This document shows, piece by piece, positions 48,467 to 62,973 of a stretch of 64,000 nucleotides of DNA (position 1 is the stretch's first letter; each line of letters begins with the position of its first letter). The stretch comes from Glebionis coronaria (Eukaryota > Streptophyta > Magnoliopsida > Asterales > Asteraceae): NCBI GenBank assembly GCA_025667525.1, contig CM046880.1:596809452-596873451 (forward strand), read 5' to 3'. The position numbers and the translations under genes are program-made. The notes under the pieces were generated by a model. The model did no database searches. It worked only from the letters and a program-made list of their open reading frames with translations, and was not told the origin of the DNA.

Positions 48467-48830
48467 ATGGATGGAGGATGTAATTGGGAGTGCCAGATAT
48501 GTGGTTTCAAGGGGGGGGGGGGGGGTATGCTGACATACTATCACATCAGCCTTGCGTAATTTTTGTTTTTATATTTTTAAATTGTAATCAATTTCTTCCG
48601 ATATTGCTAATACCCATGCATGCTTTTTATATCTTCAGCCGTTCGTCGGTCAAGGTCCAGGGTCTGCTGGCGGCGACCCGATCAAGGTGGAAAACATGTC
48701 GACTGCAAAGTCGAAGGACTCCGGAAGCGACAGCTAGAGGTCCATAAGCAACAGCAAGGGGACTGGAACCGGAAGCAAGGGGTCCGAAACCACCAGCAAG
48801 GGCACGAGGTCGTCCAACACCAAAAAATAA
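48467..48830 (+). pseudogene. Unrecognised small protein, family copy 3
   Basis: Starts MDGGCNWECQ, matching the middle of copies 1 and 2 but lacking the MMM...RPPP start. The GGGGGC of copy 2 is replaced by a G15 run (48511-48525) that shifts the frame. The intron end CTTCAG at about 48634-48639 and the tail follow: the tail in the family frame has a TAG (in GACAGCTAGAGG), then SKG repeats and ends RSSNTKK with TAA at 48828-48830. Not translatable as a family member. Confidence 0.55.
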
Positions 48831-49865
48831 GTTTTGTTAACATTTTTACTTTATTGTATGAATAAATATATCAAAATGAATGTGCTGCTGGTTATGTCTC
48901 AATCTACTTTGTTATCTATGATGTTGTTTTTTTATATTGTAAACTAGTCAACCCGTTTGATGATAAAACTAGGCATAAATTTGTTGATGTTCCAAAACCG
49001 GAAAGCGTGTTCAGAAAATTAAACAAAAAAACACAATATATCTTAATCCATTTTAGAAACCATTTAATTAACCTTAAACAAATCAAAGTTAACAAACCAA
49101 TTAACCTAATTAGCAGAAAATCCAATCAAACAACATACAAAGGAATAAAGGATAATCAATGAACTTATTGGGGGGAAATATGTTTATTAAAGTGAGTGAG
49201 AGAGTTTGGGTTTAAAAGGAGTTGATACATTATACCCTATGAAGATACATTATTATTTAGACTTGAAAAGATCAAAACCCAATGAAAATAGGCACACTAT
49301 CCATGGCTACGTTGCATGATATCATGGTGTACTATTATAATGTGGTTTAAGACTATAATTACAATATAAACTCAAAGTTTAATTCGATCGATAGTGTGTT
49401 CGTAAAAACAACCACTACTTTTTCATGTATTAATATTAGACAAATTTGGGCAAAAAATTATAATTGTAACAACTTATCGCACTGTAAAAAAATATTGATT
49501 CTATCACATTATTTATTTGTAGGACCAAAGTACCATTATTTCACTTCTCCTTCACACACTCAATAACCACAAATCGCTAGGTCAACATCTTGGATCAGAA
49601 TTATAATTAATAATAACATTTATAATTAGCCAAGTTTATCCACCATCAAATCAAAACTAGTAAAGAGAAAAAAACGCCGCATAATTGGCGGAACATAAAA
49701 ATGAAATTTCGGATATCTGAATTGTAAACCTATATCCAAAATTTCAGATATCTAATTGAAACTTTGGATACCCGAAATGTTGAACTTATGTGTAGAATTT
49801 TTTTGGATATTAATTTTCGTTTTTATGTATCGTTCTTCTCTCGAATCTTATTGAATTGACCTCTG
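48831..49865. other. No gene seen
   Basis: The first 100 bp are the shared 3' flank of the unknown family. 49680-49770 contains small inverted repeats around GGATATC. Confidence 0.5.
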
Positions 49866-49870
49866 TTTAC

Positions 49871-50612
49871 TGAAAGTTTATGGACATAAAATTAAATAGT
49901 CATGTGATAGGATCGAACTCGGGATTACGAGATTGCACACAATACGTAAAGGATTAATTAATTTAATAAATGTATTTATTAAATTTATTAAATATAAACC
50001 GAGCTTAACTTAAACGATCGTTAATTAAAAGTAAAGGATAACGAACGTTATGGAATACATTGGAAAATTAGAAGGTTCCGGAAGACACCCAAAGGGGTGT
50101 CCACCGCCGGGTATCCAAGGCCCAAAGGGAGAGGATTTATTTCCTAATTTAATTAGGACTTGGAGAACAAGTTTACTAATCCTATAAATACCCCTCATAA
50201 CCTTCATAATTTTTTTCCAATCCCATCTTTTTGTCTCTCTCTTGAACCGATCGAATAAACACCCCTTATAGGGTTTTCGGTTTGTTTTTTGGTTATTGAT
50301 ATTGGCTATATTCCACAAATGTTGAAGCTCTGGTTTATTAGTGCTAGACTCACGATTGATCCATTGCATTACGTGTGTACAAGAGCGTAATATAGTTTCA
50401 CTATAAACTATATCTTGGTATTTTTTGTATTAACCCTAATTGGCGATTTGGTGGTGTTCTTGTGGTTTTGCTCTAGCTAAAAGGTATGTAACCCTAAACT
50501 CGATTAATTATGAATGTGTTATTAATTATGATCTTGTTAAATCGTTTTCTCTATGTGTGCTTTGATCTTATTTAGGGCTTAGCGTAATTGTTATGAGCTT
50601 TATAAACCTTCT
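49871..50612 (+). repeat. Element B 5' LTR
   Basis: 742 bp. TATA box TATAAATA at 50183-50190. Confidence 0.93.
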
Positions 50613-50613
50613 G

Positions 50614-52115
50614 TGGCATTGAGAGCCGTTTTAACATGTTATAATTATCAAATCTAAATTTTTTTTAACTAATATTGATTTGAGTTAAAAATCACATGAT
50701 GTTTTTTAGGTTTTCACAAAAAAATAGGGTTTTGTTTTTTATTAAAATCGGCCTAGCCAAATTTTAAAAATAAATAAATTTGAAACCCTAAAAATTGCAT
50801 GTTGATTATCTTTAGATGTTTGTATGAATTAATTGTTATGTCATGTATGGTTACGATCCGTAGAGAGATTTAATTGTTAAGATTGTGTGGGAGTTCCGTG
50901 ATAAACATGCATGTTTTCACGGATCATATGATTTTATATGCTATTTGCTTTATTTGATTCAAAGTTTTAAAATTAGGGAAGACTTTTATATGTTTATAAA
51001 ACCCTAGATTTTATGTTTTTTAATAAATTGTTATGCATGTGGCTATTTGATTTAGTTTTTTTTTTACCTACTTGTTTTCATACGTTTTATTTTAATTGTA
51101 TGTTGTAAACAAGGGTAAACTTTTTTTTCAAGAAAAACTAATATGGACTAAATCATATAAAAATTAATGAATTGTTTTGAGATCTAAATTACATAGAATT
51201 GCGTTGATTGATAATAAGCAATGATAATTTAACGGCCTACTCCTTTTGACAAACTATAAAGTGGGTTTAATGCACCGCTGGTCATGTACCTGGTTAAGGA
51301 ATGAGGTGTTATGCCATTAGTCACTGACCGAATTCCCGGCTCGCCTGTGCGTCAAATTGAAATTACCTAGGATTATCATTAGCATTATATCTTAAGGTTG
51401 ATTTACCGCATATTCACATCCGCAACACAATGAATAAGGTTATTTCTTTGTGCTTTAGCCAAGTTTTAGGAACGTAAGGCGTGAATTGTTGTGGGTAAAA
51501 TCTTTAATTGATTTAACCAGTACCTCAACTAGCAATATATGGCGAAATTTTAGACTCACCAAAAGGTTTACTAAAAATATTTTATTAAACTTATGATACG
51601 GAGATGTATGCATGCTTCTCCATACATGATTTTGACACCAAAATAAATACCCTTAAATTTAAGTCATATGCCATCTAATTGACGAACACTTGAAGTTATA
51701 ATGTCGTCATGTGAGATCTTGGATGATGTTATAATGGAAATAAAACTTCATGACTGAATCAGATTGCACATGAAGATTTTACGTTCTTTAGATTAGTTGA
51801 CTTGATTGAGTTACTCAGTGAGATCTAGAAACTTAAGGCATAAAGTAGGGATGAAACATGTTTACGATGCAAAATTACTTTTGGCAACGTAAATCCCTAA
51901 AAATATCTAAAAATTGCAAATTTGTTTGTCAATTATTGTTCGACAAGTTACCATGTTGAGTACATTTATCACTAGCAGATCAACTGATGTGATAAGTTTA
52001 TGTCAATGTGGATTCTAGTTTCAAGGAAAATACTATGGTTTTATTACTAGGGTAATTTTATTTTCTTGAATGGTATTATCGAAAATACTAATATTTTGAA
52101 CTTATTTCTGTAGAG
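50614..52115 (+). other. Element B leader
   Basis: About 1.5 kb of non-coding leader between primer-binding site and gag, unusually long for copia. It is shared in part with element F. Confidence 0.8.
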
Positions 52116-55100
52116 ATGGCTCAACCCGACAACAACATGTTGAGTTCTGCCTTCAAGACTTATCTTGAACGTCAGGAACTAAATGGCCCAAACTTCAACG
52201 ATTGGTACCGCTCACTGAGAATTGTCTTGAGAGTAGCGGGTACTTCTGATTACTTGACTAGGGCGTTTCCTGCGCCCCTTGGCCCTAATGCTACTATAGT
52301 TGAAAGACTGAATTATAAGGCAGAGGTTAAAAATCACAATGATGTGGCTTGTTTAATGCTCGGAAAAATGGCTCCTTTCTTACAAAGAAAGTTTGAACTA
52401 TTTGCTTCAAATCAAATGCTTGAAGAGCTCAAGGCAATGTATGAGAAGCCTCAGGCTGTGGAGATCTACGACTTGGTAGATGCTTTGCACAGTTGTAAGC
52501 AAGCCCCTGGGAAACCCGTAAGTGCACATTATCAAGAGATGAAGGGTTACATGGAACAGTTCACCGCATTAGGGAAACCCTACGACAATGATATGGCTAT
52601 TAACCTAATCAACAGGTCCCTTAATAAGGACTTCAATGATTTCGTTAGGAACTTTAATATGCATTGCGCGGGGAAGACAATGACTTGCACGTAATGCTCA
52701 TTGACTACGAAAAGGGTCTAAAGGACAAGGCAAGTACATCTACTTCTACTCCTCCGGTGCTTTATGTACAAAAGGGTAGAGTGAGTAAGCCAAAACCGCA
52801 CAAGAACAACAAGAATGGCAAAGGCAAGGGTGATAAGGGCAAACAAGTTGCGACTTATTCAAAACCCAAGCATAACTTTGTCAAGAAGAGTCAATCTCAA
52901 AAGGATGAGACTTGTCACCGTTGCAAAGCAAGTGGTCATTGGAAGAGGAACTGCCCTCTTTATCTCGAAGAGTTGCGAGAAATAAAGAAGAAAGCTGAGC
53001 TTAGTGCTGCAGGTATTAACATTTGTAATACCCTGCAGGGATTTGAGTTGGAAAGGAAGCTTTCCTATGGGGAACAATATCTGCAATTGGGCAACGGCGC
53101 ATTCGCAACGGTTGAAGCTATAGGAACATTTAATCTAGTTTTACCTTCGGGTTTAGTACTGAGTTTAAATGATTGTCATTATGCACCTACAATTGTTAGG
53201 GGTGTTATTTCCTTTTCTAGTATGTTGGATCTTGGATTTATTCACACTATTGATAATAATAGAATTTCTGTTTTCAAAGATGGATTATTCTATTTTGATG
53301 CAATTTCTGTGAATGGTGTTTTTGAAATTAACATGCTTGATAATAATTCCAAGAGAAAGATTAATTCTGTTTTTAGCATGAATAAGAAGAGAAAGTTAGA
53401 CAAGAACTCTTCTTATCTTTGGCATTGTATACTTACCCATATTGGGAAGACTCGCATAGAAAAGCTTCAACGTGATGGTCTTTTGGAAAATATCAATGAT
53501 GAATCATTTGATAAATGTGAGTCTTGTATCTCTGGAAATATGACCAAGAAACCTTTTAATAGCAATATTGAAAGGGCTACTGAACTACTTGGTTTGATAC
53601 ACACTGATGTGTGTGGACCACTTAGACGTATGTCAAGGAAAGGTGCTATCTACTTCTTAACATTTACGGATGATTATAGCCGTTATGGTTATGTTTATTT
53701 ATGTAAGCATAAACATGAGGTATTTGAAACATTCAAGGTGTTTAAAGTGGAAGTAGAATTGCAACTAGGAAAGAAGATTAAAGCTCTTCGTTTTGATCGA
53801 GATGGTGAATATTTAAGTCAAGAGTTTAAAGATTATTTAAGTGAGAACAAAATTGTTTAGAAACTTACTTCTCCATATACTCCACAACAAAATGGTGTAT
53901 CCGTAAGGAGAAATCGTACATTAGTAGATATGGTGCGATCTATGTTTAAACTTACAACTTTACCTTTATCCATTTAGGACTATGCTCTAGAATCTGTCGT
54001 TCGTATTTTGAATATGGTTCCCACAAAGAAGGTTGATAAGACACCATATGAACTATGGCATAGCAAAAAGCCATATTTGTCTTATTTAAAGATTTGGGGT
54101 TGTGAGGCGTATGTGAAACGTGACTCTAGAGATAAACTCGAACAACGCTCACTAAAATGTATCTTTGTAGGTTACCCTAAGGAAACTATGGGTTACTACT
54201 TCTATTATCCGTCTGAGAACAAAGTTATTGTTGCTATGTATGGAGACCTCCTTGAAAATGATCTTGTAAATCAAGAATTCAGTGGGAGAAATTATGATCT
54301 TGAAGAAATTCAAGAAGATACATTGCCTTCTAAAAATACTAGCGAAGAAATTCTAATAGAGCCAGAAAGTATTGGAGCTCCACCAGAATTAATTCCTCCA
54401 CGTAGGTCTGGAAGGACTATACGTGCGCCAAGCAAACTATGTCTTAGCATAGAGGGTGATGAAGAGGAAGTAGGGGATCTTGGTGAACCTGCTAACTATC
54501 GATCCGCAATGCTTGATCCAGAAAAGTCTAAATGGATAGTTGCGATGAATGAGGAAATGAAATCCATGAAAATCAACGATGTTTGGATTCTTGTTAATGC
54601 GCCTAAAAATGCTAAAGTAGTGAAAAATAGGTGGATTTTCAAGAAGAAAACCGACATGGATGGTGAAGTACAATCCTATAAAAGCTAGTTTAGTAGCTAA
54701 AGGTTTTATTCAAACTTTTGGCGTAGACTACGAGGAGACATTTTCTCCTGTAGCAGACTTACGAGCTATTAGGATTCTCATAGCTATAGCAGCATACTAT
54801 GACTATGAGATATGGAAAATGGATGTTAAAACTGCCTTCTTGAACGGTCGCTTAGATGAAGAAATCTATATGCAACAACCGGAAGGGTACGTTGATCCTA
54901 AATATCCAAAACGTGTGTGCAAACTTCAAAGATATATTTATGGTCTAAAGCAAGCATCACGTCAATGGAATAAACGATTTGATGAAGAAATCAAAAAGTT
55001 CGGATTTATTCAAAATCGTGATGAGCCATGTGTATATCGCAAAGCTAGTGGGAGTGATGTAGTGTTCCTAATTTTATATGTCGATGACATATTAATCATG

Positions 55101-56049
55101 AGAAGTAACATTCCAATACGTAAGGAAGTTAAGGATTATCTTGGTAAATGTTTTTCTATGAAGGATTTGGGAGATGCTGCATATATTCTAGGAATTAAAA
55201 TCTATCGAGATAGGAAAAGACGGTTAATTGGTCTTAGTCAAGATGCTTATATTGATAAGATATTGAAGAAGTATAATATGCATAACTCTGAGAAAGGTTT
55301 TAAACCTATGGAGGTTAAGCATGAATTAAGTCATGAGTTAGATGCATCAACACCCGAAAAGGTGGCTTACATGCAAAAGGTGCCTTATGCTTCAGCTGTA
55401 GGATCTAATATGTATGCTATAAGATGCACAAGGCCTGATGTGGCATTTGCTCAGAACTTGGTCAGTCGTTACCAACAGAATCCAGGGAAGCTTCACTGGA
55501 CTGCTGTTAAACATATACTAAAGTATTTGAGGAGTACGCAAGATATGTTTTTGGTATACGGGGGTAAACCAGACACAGAACTGAATGTTACAAGTTTATG
55601 TGATGCGTCCTGGCAATGTGATAAAGACGATGCGAAGTCTCAGACGGGTTACGTGTTTGTCATCAATGGGGGAGCAGTTGACTGGAAGAGCAAGAAGCAG
55701 ACAACCATTGATATGCATGCGACTCAATCTGAGTACATGGCTGCTTCAGAAGCTGCAATGGAAGCTATTTGGATTAGGAAGTTTATTGGAGATCTTGGAG
55801 TATATATATTGTGACAATTCTGCTGCAATTATATTCGCCAATGATCCTGGAGTCATGAAAGGCGCCATACACTTTAAACGTAGATATCACTACGTTCAAG
55901 AACAAGTTGAACCTCAAGAAATAAAATTAATAAAAGTTCACACAGATGATAACGTAGCTGATCCTTTTACTAAGGCTTTGCCTATACCAAATGTAGTTAA
56001 GCATGCCAAGGCGATTGGGCTGCAACTAGCTAGCGAACTCATGCAATAA
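52116..56049 (+). pseudogene. Element B gag-pol, broken, protease catalytic site missing
   Basis: Gag starts at 52116 (MAQPDNNML). A frameshift near 52680 leads to the nucleocapsid with CCHC knuckle CHRCKASGHWKRNC. Where the protease should have its Asp-[TS]-Gly motif, the sequence passes from KKAELSAAGI directly into NICNTLQG, so the catalytic site is deleted. Integrase follows (HTDVCGPL, DDYSRYGYV) with a stop at 53858-53860 and another near 53977. The reverse transcriptase (TAFLNG, YVDD) begins after a frameshift near 54688. The RNase H is complete except for a small deletion near 55800, and the stop is at 56047-56049. It cannot make a working polyprotein. Confidence 0.9.
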
Positions 56050-56841
56050 ATCTGTGATTAGTATTTAGATAGAGGATGTTAAGACATTATTGAATTGATG
56101 AAATAAAGATTGAGTTTCGTTTATTTTCTGTTATTTGATTTTGTATCCTATTTTTCATGTTTTAATCCATGAATAACTGTTATATTCTAAATATACATTG
56201 TCGATTAATAATATGGGAATATTATTAAACTAAGACAGTTCAAAATAGTGACAGAGTATACTTGAAAGTATATTGGTCAATTTTGGATGATATTTGATGA
56301 ATCAAATATTGGACTTATCTCAACTATATGATTTTACTTTATGGATCTTTGTCATTAAGTAAATCATAAATAGTTATCCTTAGACCTGAGATACCAGGAA
56401 ACTGTCACGAATGTAGTGTGTTTGTGTGAGATAACCTAACGCTAAAAATAACTGGTAGCTATAAGGTTTATTTTCAGAAGTGTTGCAAAGTTCGTAAGTT
56501 TCGCTTGTAGTCAAAATGGGATTTGTTTCCTTCAAAATTATTTTGAAGTATAATACAGCTGGGCCCCTCGGGGGAGTAGTAAGATGTTTGTGTGGCCGCA
56601 CCCAAATTTGTTTTGGTAATCTTGCTATATCTGTAAACGAGAAACAAAATTGTTAATGAAAGGAATGATTGAGATCCATATCCTATTAACGTTGTATTTG
56701 AAATGAAAGGATAATAATAATGATGAATCATTAAAAGGTTTTGTCCAGGTGACCTTACTCGAGTTGTACTAGTGACATTGCTAGTGTAACTAGACGCTAG
56801 TCAATGTAATCACGATATTCGAATTTTGTCCAAGTGGGAGC

Positions 56842-57581
56842 TGAAATTTTATGGACATAAAATTAAATAGTCGTGTGATAGGATCGAACTCGGGATTACG
56901 AGATTGCACACAATACGTAAAGGATTAATTAATTTAATAAATGTATTTATTAAATTTATTAAATATAAAGCGAGCTTAACTTAAACGATCGTAAATTAAA
57001 AGGTAAGTATAACGAACGTTATGGAATACATTGGAAAATTAGAACGTTCTGGAAGACATCCAAAGGGGTGTCCACCGCCGGGTATCCAAGGCCCAAAGGG
57101 AGAGGATTTGTTTCCTAATTTGATTAGGACTTGGAGAACAAGTTTACTAATCCTATAAATACCCCTCATAACCTTCATAATTTTTTCCAATCCCATCTCT
57201 TTGTCTCTCTCTTGAACCGATCGAACAAACACCCCTTATAGGGTTTTCGGTTTGTTTTTTGGTTATTGATATTGGCTATATTCCATAAGTGTTGAAGCTC
57301 CGGTTTATTAGTGCTAGACTCACGATTGATCGGTTGCATTACGTGTGTACAAGAGCGTAATATAGTTTCACTATAAACTATATCTTGGTATTTTTCGTAT
57401 TAACCCTAATTGGCGATTTGGTGGTGTTCTTGTGGATTTGCTCTAGCTAAAAGGTATGTAACCCTAAACTCGATTAATTATGAATGTGTTATTAATTATG
57501 ATCTTGTTAAATCGCTTCTGCTATGTGTGCTTTGATCTTATTTTGGGTTTAGCGTAATTGTTATAGCTTTATAAACCTTCA
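56842..57581 (+). repeat. Element B 3' LTR
   Basis: 740 bp, TGAAATTTT...ACCTTCA. Confidence 0.93.
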
Positions 57582-57586
57582 TTTAC

Positions 57587-60072
57587 AATATAGGACTTAA
57601 TTGTGTTTGGTATTAGTTCGTAATTTTGGAACCTATTTTACTTAATCACAAAGCAAGTAAAAATATAAAAATAACTATATACGTATAATGCTATGCTAAA
57701 AACAAGTTGCACGTATAATAGACTAAGCACAAAGTACAAGTAACAAGTAAATTGTAACTATTTAAGCTAAAAACATAAAACTGCCAAAGATTAGGTACTA
57801 CAAATGAAAATTATAGCAAACTATAACTAATAAAACTGAAAATGCACAAAATAACAAACTACAGGGTTGTAACTAAAAATATAACAAAAAAGTAACAATT
57901 TCTAACAAACTAAACAAACTCTATAAAGTCAAGGACCAAATTACAATTTCCTACTAACTTTTCTAAAATAGAGGTTGGTTAAGAAAATAAGCTAAGAAAT
58001 AAGTTATAATCTACCAAACTGAACAATTCTTTTTGCCAAAGGCTTGTAACAAGATTTTGGCTAGTCAAATCCAGAATGAGCTTTTTTAATAAGCCAAATC
58101 TCTCAATCACTATTTCAATAAGCTCAAAAACTTTAAACAGCTTATTTGCTTAAGCACTTTACCTAAAACTCTTGGAAAATGTTAATCAGCTAGTAAAAAT
58201 GAGGGAATGTTGATTGGGTTCGAAAATCATTAATAGAATAAGCCACAATCTCAACTTTGACCAAAAAGCTAGCTTATTGACTTATGTTGACTTATTGACT
58301 TTTTGACATAAGCTACCAAATATCTTGAAATGGATATTAAGCTAATTCTGAACAACTTTTACAAAGACACTAAGCTTGGAAGTGACAGATTAAGCTAATG
58401 AAATTCTAAAACAAGCTAGGTGAAAAATCAGATTATCTAAGCTACTTTTAGGCTATATTATGGCTTATCTAATAAGCTACAGTCAAAACTAATAACTAGA
58501 GACTTAAAGCTTGAACTACAGACTATTCATATTATCAAATTTCAAGAATTATCTCATGATAGTTAAAACCAATTCACTTACTCATTGTTGATCCGGTTTG
58601 ACTATGTAATAGACTAAATGGTTGACTGGTTAAGACTATATTATGACTAACAATTGAGCATTTAACTAACTCAAATCAACAAGTTCAACCACAAGTTCTT
58701 AAATGACTAATCCAAACATCAGTTAAGACCAAATCAAAAATAGAATCCAAAGTAAATCAAGAACTAATGATTATATAGCTAAAACAAGTAACTAGATAAA
58801 TTAACTAATCAAAGTCATGAAGTTCGAGCAACTTTCAAACAGATTGCATAGCATTTACAGCTCAAAGCAGTTAAATCAACACTATATTTCAGAAATGAAA
58901 AAGAGCTTGACCAATAGTTCCAGGCCTCCTCTGAAGTAGTAGTTGCTAATGTTTGATCTAGAAAACAATTACAATCAACTATTTTGCTTGATCAACCATC
59001 ATCACCTCAAAACTCCATAGAATTGAGCTTGATTATTGGTCTACCAACTGTTCTACACCATCTCCTAAAACTACTGAACAAACTATCTGCTACTAAGCTT
59101 CTTCAACGAACTTAAATGAAACAACAGTACAAACTCTTGATCAAAACAACATGTCACCAACAGAGCTTCAATCAACAGTAATAGATAGCATTGCATAAAT
59201 GAAATGAGGATAATTGATCTTGAATCGAAGTAATGAAATTTATTAATGGAGTAATTTGTTACAATCTGTTGCTAACTAATTAACAAACTTTAGTGTGTGT
59301 GTGTCATTACATACACTAGAGTAGTTTAAAGGTAAAAGGGAAATTGAGAGCTAAAACTAATTTGGGGAAAATAACTACTAGGTGTTTTTACACCTACAAC
59401 TACAACTCAAAATAAAGAGTGTTGAGTGGTATTCATAGACTGAGATAAGGAAGTAGAGTAAGTATGATGAGGTGTTTCAGCAAATCACTAGGTGCCACTT
59501 GTACATTGTGTTCTTCCCAAGCCCAGAATATTGGGGGTTTGCTCGTTATTGAGTTATAGTGTAATTGAAGGGTGTAGTTGAATGTGTCTCGTTCCCCTAA
59601 GTAATTTTGTAGTTCATAGCATCTCTTAAAACTCCCTTAATCGATCTCTGGTTTATGGTAGAAGAAATTGGTGACGTGTTCGATTTCTATTGGTTGAATA
59701 ATCTGCACACGGATTGCTATCCTTTAGCACAGTGCAATCCGTGTGATGTAGGATATTGGATTGTGATTGGCTAGAACATGTAAGTGGGATTTAAATGATT
59801 GCAATGTTGAGATACTCATTTAATACATCTGAGTTAGTCAATAATCCGTGTGATGTTGGTCTTTGGCTCCTAATTGGTTGAAAAGCAATGACATGGATCA
59901 TTACTTTCTGCTCTTGGAAAAATCAGCCCCTGGAGTTGTAAGCTTTTGGCAGATTGTGTTTCTCTTGTATTATCTTTGAAGTCTTGTCATTTCCAGCCCA
60001 TGATCTTCAAATTTTAGCAACTTTGGCCCCTTTTCTTCATAGATCGAACACTTTGGCCCCTGGAGTTGTAAA
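57587..60072. other. No gene seen between elements B and C
   Basis: AT-rich, with repeated AATAAGCTA/TTAAGCTA motifs (57960-58450). A 15-bp direct repeat CCCCTGGAGTTGTAA at 59927-59941 and 60057-60071 brackets about 115 bp next to the element C breakpoint. Confidence 0.5.
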
Positions 60073-62973
60073 CAATTGTCATTATACACCTACTATTGTT
60101 AGAGGTGTCATTTCCTTTTCTTGTTTGTTAGATCTTTGATTTATTCACACTATTGATAATGATGGAATTTCTGTTTTCAAAGATTGTATTTTCAATTTTA
60201 ATGCAATTCCTGTAAATGGTGTGTTTGAAATTGACATGCATGATAATGATTCCAATTATAATAATAATTCTGTCTTTAGCATGAATAAGAAGAGAAAGTT
60301 AGAGAAGAACTCTTCTTATCTTTGGCATTGTAGACTTACCCATATTGGGAAGATTCGCATACAAAAGCTTCAACGTGAAGGTCTTTTGGAAAATATCAAT
60401 GATGAATCATTTGATAAATGTGAGTCTTGTATCTCTGGGAAGATGACCAAGAAACCTTTTAATAGCAATATTGAAAGGGCTACTGGTATACTTGGTTTAA
60501 TACACACTGATGCGTGTGGACCACTTAGACATATGTCAAGGAAATGTGCTAGCTACTTCTTAACATTTATGGATGATTATAGTCGTTATGGTTATGTTTA
60601 TTTACTTAAGCATAAACATGAGGTATTTGAAACATTTAGAGTGTTTAAAGCCGAAATAGAATTGCAACTAGGAAAGAAGATTAAAGCTCTTCATTCTAAT
60701 AGAGGTGGTGAGTACTTAAAACAAGAGTTTAAAGATTATCTAAGTAAGAATGGAAGTGTTCAGAATCTTACTTATCCTATACTCCACAACAAAATGGTGT
60801 ATCCGAAAGGAGAAATCGTACACTATTAGATATGGTGCGATCTATGTTTAATCTTACAACTTTGCCATTATCCTTTTGGGACTATGCCTTAGAATCTGAT
60901 GTTCGCATTTTAAATATGGTTCCCACAAAGAAGGTTGATAAGACACCATATGAACTATGGCATGACAAAAATCCATATTTGTCTTATTTAAAGGTTAGGG
61001 GTTGCGAGGCGTATGTGAAACGTGACTCGGGTGATAAAATCCAACAACGATATGTGAAATGTATCTTTGTAGGATACCCTAAGGAAACTATGGGTTACTA
61101 CTTTTATTATCCACCAGAGAACAAAGTAATTGTTGCTAGGTATGGAGACTTCCTTGAAAGTGATCTTGTAAATCAAGAATTCAGTGGGAGAAATTATGAA
61201 TTTGAAGAAAGTCATATAGATATTAACTTCTGATGAAAATACTAGCGAAATAATTCTTGTAGAACCAGAAAGTCTGGGAGTTCCACCAGAAATAATTCCT
61301 CTGCGGAGGTCTGAAAGGAATATATGTGCACCAAGCAAACTATGTCTTAACAAAGAGGATGATGACGATGAAGTAGGTGATCTTAGAGAACCTGCTAATT
61401 ATAAATCTGTCATACTTGATCCTGAAAAGGATAAGTGGATGGTTGCAATGGATGAGGAAATGAAATCCATGAAAATTAATAATGTTTGGATTATTTTAGA
61501 TCCACCACCAAATGCTAAAGTAGTGAAACATAAGTGGATGTACAAGAAGAAAACTGACATGGGTGGTGAAGTACAATCTTATAAAGCTCGTTTAGTAGCT
61601 AAAGGTTTTACACAAACTTTTGGCATAGACTACGAGGAGACGTTTTCTCCTGTAGCAGACTTAAGATCTATTAGGATTCTCATAGCTATAGCAGCATACT
61701 ATGACTATAAGATATGGCAAATGGATGTTAAAACTGCCTTCTGGAACGGTCGCTTAGATGAAGATATCTATATGCAACAACCGGAAGGGTATGTTGATCC
61801 TAAGTATCCAAAACGCGTGTGTAAACTTCAAAGATCGATTTATGGTTTGAAGCAAGCATCACGACAATGGAACAAACGATTGATGAAGAAATCAAAAAGT
61901 TTGGATTTATTCAAAATTGTGATGAGCCATGTATATATCGCAAAGCTAGTGGGAGTGATGTAGTATTCCTAATTTTATATGTTGATGACATATTAATCAT
62001 GGGAAGTGATATTCCAAGACTTAAAGAAGTTAATGATTATCTTGGTAAATGTTTTTCTACGACGGATTTAAGAGAAGCTGCATACATTCTGGGGATTAAA
62101 ATCTATCGAGATAGGAGTAGATGGTTAATTGACCTTAGTCAAGACGCTTATATTGACAAAATATAGAAGAATATGATATGCATAATTCCAAGAAAGGTTT
62201 TCAACCTATGGAAGTTAAGCATAATCTAAGTCATGAGATAGATGCATCTACTCCTGAAGAGGAGGCTTACATGAGGAAGGTGCCTTATGCTTCGGCTGTA
62301 CGATCTATTATGTATGTTGTAAGATTTACAAGGCCTGATGTGGCGTTTGCTCAGAACTTGGTCAGTCGTTATCAACAGAATCCAGGGAAGCTCCAATGGA
62401 CTACTGTTAAACATATTCTAAAGTATTTAAGGAGTATGAAGGATATGTCTTTGGTATTTAGAGGGAAACCAGACTTAGAACTGAATATAACAGGTTTCTG
62501 TGATGCGTCTTGGCGATGTGATAAAGACGATACGAAGTCTTAGACGGGTTACGTATTTTTTATCAATGGAGGAGCAGTTGACTAGAAGATCAAGAAGCAT
62601 GCAACTATTGCAATGCATGCGACTCAATCTGAGTACATGGCTGCTTTAGAAGCTGCAATGGAAGATGTTTGGATTAGGAAGTTTATTGGAGATCTTGGAG
62701 TGATGCCTTCAATCAAATAACCTATTGATATGTATTGTGACAATTCTGTTGCAATCATATTCGCCAATGATTCTGGTGTCATGAAAGACATCAGACACTT
62801 TACATAGATATCACTACGTCCGAGAACAAGTTGAAGCTCGTGAAATCAAATTATTAAAAGGTCGCACAGATGATAACGTAGCTGATCCTTTAACTAAGTC
62901 GTTGCCTAGAGGAAAGGTTATTGAACATGCCAAAAGCACCGGGCTTCAATTAGCTAGCGATTTCATGCAATAA
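60073..62973 (+). pseudogene. Element C: 5'-truncated copia pol
   Basis: Begins abruptly inside the region corresponding to 53172 of element B, just after the protease. It holds integrase (HTDACGPL, DDYSRYGYV), reverse transcriptase and RNase H, with frameshifts near 60775, near 61220 and at about 61877, and stops at 62164-62166, 62541-62543 and 62583-62585. The last four lesions are shared with element A. Confidence 0.9.

Larger units (their letters stand above)
49871..57581 (+). mobile_element. Element B: complete Ty1/copia retrotransposon, 7.7 kb
   Basis: LTRs 49871-50612 and 56842-57581 (TGAAA...ACCTTC[A/T]), target duplication TTTAC at 49866-49870 and 57582-57586, primer-binding-site region at 50614 (TGGCATTGAGAGCC), polypurine tract CAAGTGGGAG at 56831-56840. 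By eye the LTRs differ at about 25-30 sites, so this insertion is older than D and E. Confidence 0.96.

Noticed and set aside
50025..50369. 114-codon minus-strand ORF, similar to 56996-57232
   Set aside because: Both are in the LTRs of element B, opposite to its transcription. A shadow of repeat sequence.
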